The position numbers and the translations under genes were made by a program. Below are positions 12,931 to 13,785 of a stretch of 13,785 bases of DNA, piece by piece. The number at the start of each line of letters is the position of its first letter. Within the stretch, counting starts at the first letter, position 1. The stretch comes from Bacteroidales bacterium (GTDB lineage: Bacteria; Bacteroidota; Bacteroidia; Bacteroidales; FEN-979), in contig JAFGNY010000313.1 of the NCBI GenBank assembly GCA_016926765.1, forward strand, positions 1 through 13,785. The letters are read 5' to 3'. Under the pieces are notes generated by a model. It made no database searches. It was not told where the DNA came from and saw nothing but the letters and a program-made list of their open reading frames with translations.

Positions 12931-13785
12931 CGGAATGGTAAAGAAAAAGGTTGTTCCTTTCTCCTCCACGCTTTCAACCCATATTCTCCCTCCGTTCAGT
13001 TCAACGAACTCCTTGCACAGAATCAATCCCAATCCTGTCCCAGTCTCATTGGATGTTCCATCCCTTCGAACCTTGGAATCGATTCTGAATAACTGGTCTA
13101 CCATTGTGGGAGGGATTCCAATTCCCGTATCGGTGATTGAACAAAGTGCCATCCGATCCTTTTTCCGGAAACTCAGGACAATCTCACCTTCTGGTTTGGT
13201 AAACTTCAAGGCATTATTGATCAGGTTCCGGATGATGGCATCCAGGGAGTATTTGTCGGCAAAAACAGTCACATCATCACTTTTTCTTAATTTAATCCTG
13301 ATTTTCTTTTTACTGGCTCCCGGTTCGAAAATGCTGATATTATCCAGGATTAATTGATGGAGTGAAATAGCAACGGGTTTTACTTCGTATTTTCCGGTTT
13401 GTGTGCCTGCCCAGTCCAGAAGGTTTTCTACCAGTCTGAATGTGTTTTTTGAGATGTTCCGGATGCGATGGATAAATTCTTTTTTTTCGTGATCGGTAAA
13501 GTCATCGTATTCTTCAAGGAAAAGAGTGGTGAAACCAAACAGGGAGTTGAACGGGCTCCTCAGATCATGGGCAATAATGGAGAAGAATTTGTCTTTGATT
13601 GCGTTTAAATTCTGCAATTCAACCGAGTTGGCTTTCAGCAAAGCTTCATTGTCCCTGATGATCTTGTACTTCTCGGCATTGGATAGCACCAAGCCAAAAA
13701 TTTTTCCAAGGATTGGCGAGAGGGTCTGGTAATAATCAAGATACTGCGGAAAAGCTACATTCACGATATCGATATGCCCGATCGG
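12898..13785 (-). CDS. Sensor histidine kinase, 3' part (5' end outside the window)
   Basis: The visible 295 residues are the catalytic half of a two-component sensor kinase. The frame is open to the right edge (PIGHIDIVNVAFPQYL...), so the GTG at 13764 is not a real start. Sequence before the kinase (about 1-45) looks like the end of a sensory or linker domain leading into a coiled coil (NEALLKANSVELQNLNAIKD). The H-box is FFSIIAHDLRSPFNSLFGF (H73), the N-box RNLINNALKF (187-191), the G1 box DTGIGIP (219-225), and the G2 box GTGLGL (249-254). It should autophosphorylate H73 and pass the phosphate to a response regulator; no receiver domain or regulator gene is in view. The stop (TGA at 12898-12900) lies inside the 3' end of the convergent repeat gene. 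Confidence 0.92.
   Translation of the reverse strand, partial: PIGHIDIVNVAFPQYLDYYQTLSPILGKIFGLVLSNAEKYKIIRDNEALLKANSVELQNLNAIKDKFFSIIAHDLRSPFNSLFGFTTLFLEEYDDFTDHEKKEFIHRIRNISKNTFRLVENLLDWAGTQTGKYEVKPVAISLHQLILDNISIFEPGASKKKIRIKLRKSDDVTVFADKYSLDAIIRNLINNALKFTKPEGEIVLSFRKKDRMALCSITDTGIGIPPTMVDQLFRIDSKVRRDGTSNETGTGLGLILCKEFVELNGGRIWVESVEEKGTTFFFTIPLVDRPGNLDE

Noticed and set aside
12881..13357. 158-codon rightward open frame over the end of the repeat gene and the kinase
   Set aside because: It lies antisense to the conserved kinase motifs and has no recognisable domain; it is a shadow frame.
13762..13764. GTG start for the histidine kinase
   Set aside because: The frame continues open to the window edge with sensible sequence, so the gene is cut by the window and does not start here.

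Overview
The window reads as a stretch of core chromosome from a member of the Bacteroidota, most likely a Bacteroidales/Marinilabiliales-type organism. The evidence is promoter boxes of the Bacteroidota form (TTG/TTTG, a 19-20 nt gap, then TAnnTTTG), the near absence of Shine-Dalgarno sequences, a DUF2851 protein, and a zapA / 6S RNA / rny cluster with Bacteroidota-style protein sequences. There are no tRNAs, rRNAs, IS elements, CRISPR arrays or clear signs of recent transfer.

Layout. Positions 1-1069 are read leftward: the 5' end of rny (RNase Y), a structured RNA that I call 6S RNA (ssrS), zapA, and a small coiled-coil gene, with a good promoter just upstream of the latter. From 1213 rightward, a DUF2851 gene overlaps a membrane-anchored helix-hairpin-helix (ComEA-like) gene by 4 nt. 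A leftward rhomboid protease gene converges on this pair. From 4084 rightward, a secreted S41 C-terminal processing protease is followed by a family 2 glycosyltransferase that starts on a TTG overlapping the protease stop. sucC (succinyl-CoA ligase beta) is leftward and convergent with the glycosyltransferase. Divergent from sucC, with intermingled promoters, is lolD followed by a very large (about 1343 aa) membrane-anchored TPR-like repeat protein. The last gene is a leftward sensor histidine kinase whose 5' end is outside the window and whose 3' end overlaps the repeat gene by 33 nt.

How it works together. The left block combines cell division (ZapA and a possible partner) with RNA-level control (6S RNA on RNA polymerase, RNase Y in RNA turnover). 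The centre and right are mainly envelope functions: rhomboid, CtpA-like protease, glycosyltransferase, LolD and the repeat protein. sucC is the only central-metabolism gene.

Most worth a second look: (1) the 6S RNA carries an extra arm with an 18-bp perfect stem and 19-nt direct repeats, making it roughly 50 nt longer than usual; (2) the giant repeat protein has 20 repeat anchors whose spacing is 171 nt at both ends but exactly 180 nt nine times running in the middle, and it ends in an unrecognised beta-rich domain; (3) the DUF2851 protein has a nuclease-like residue pattern and a C-terminal Cys cluster, and is translationally coupled to a membrane DNA-binding-type protein.
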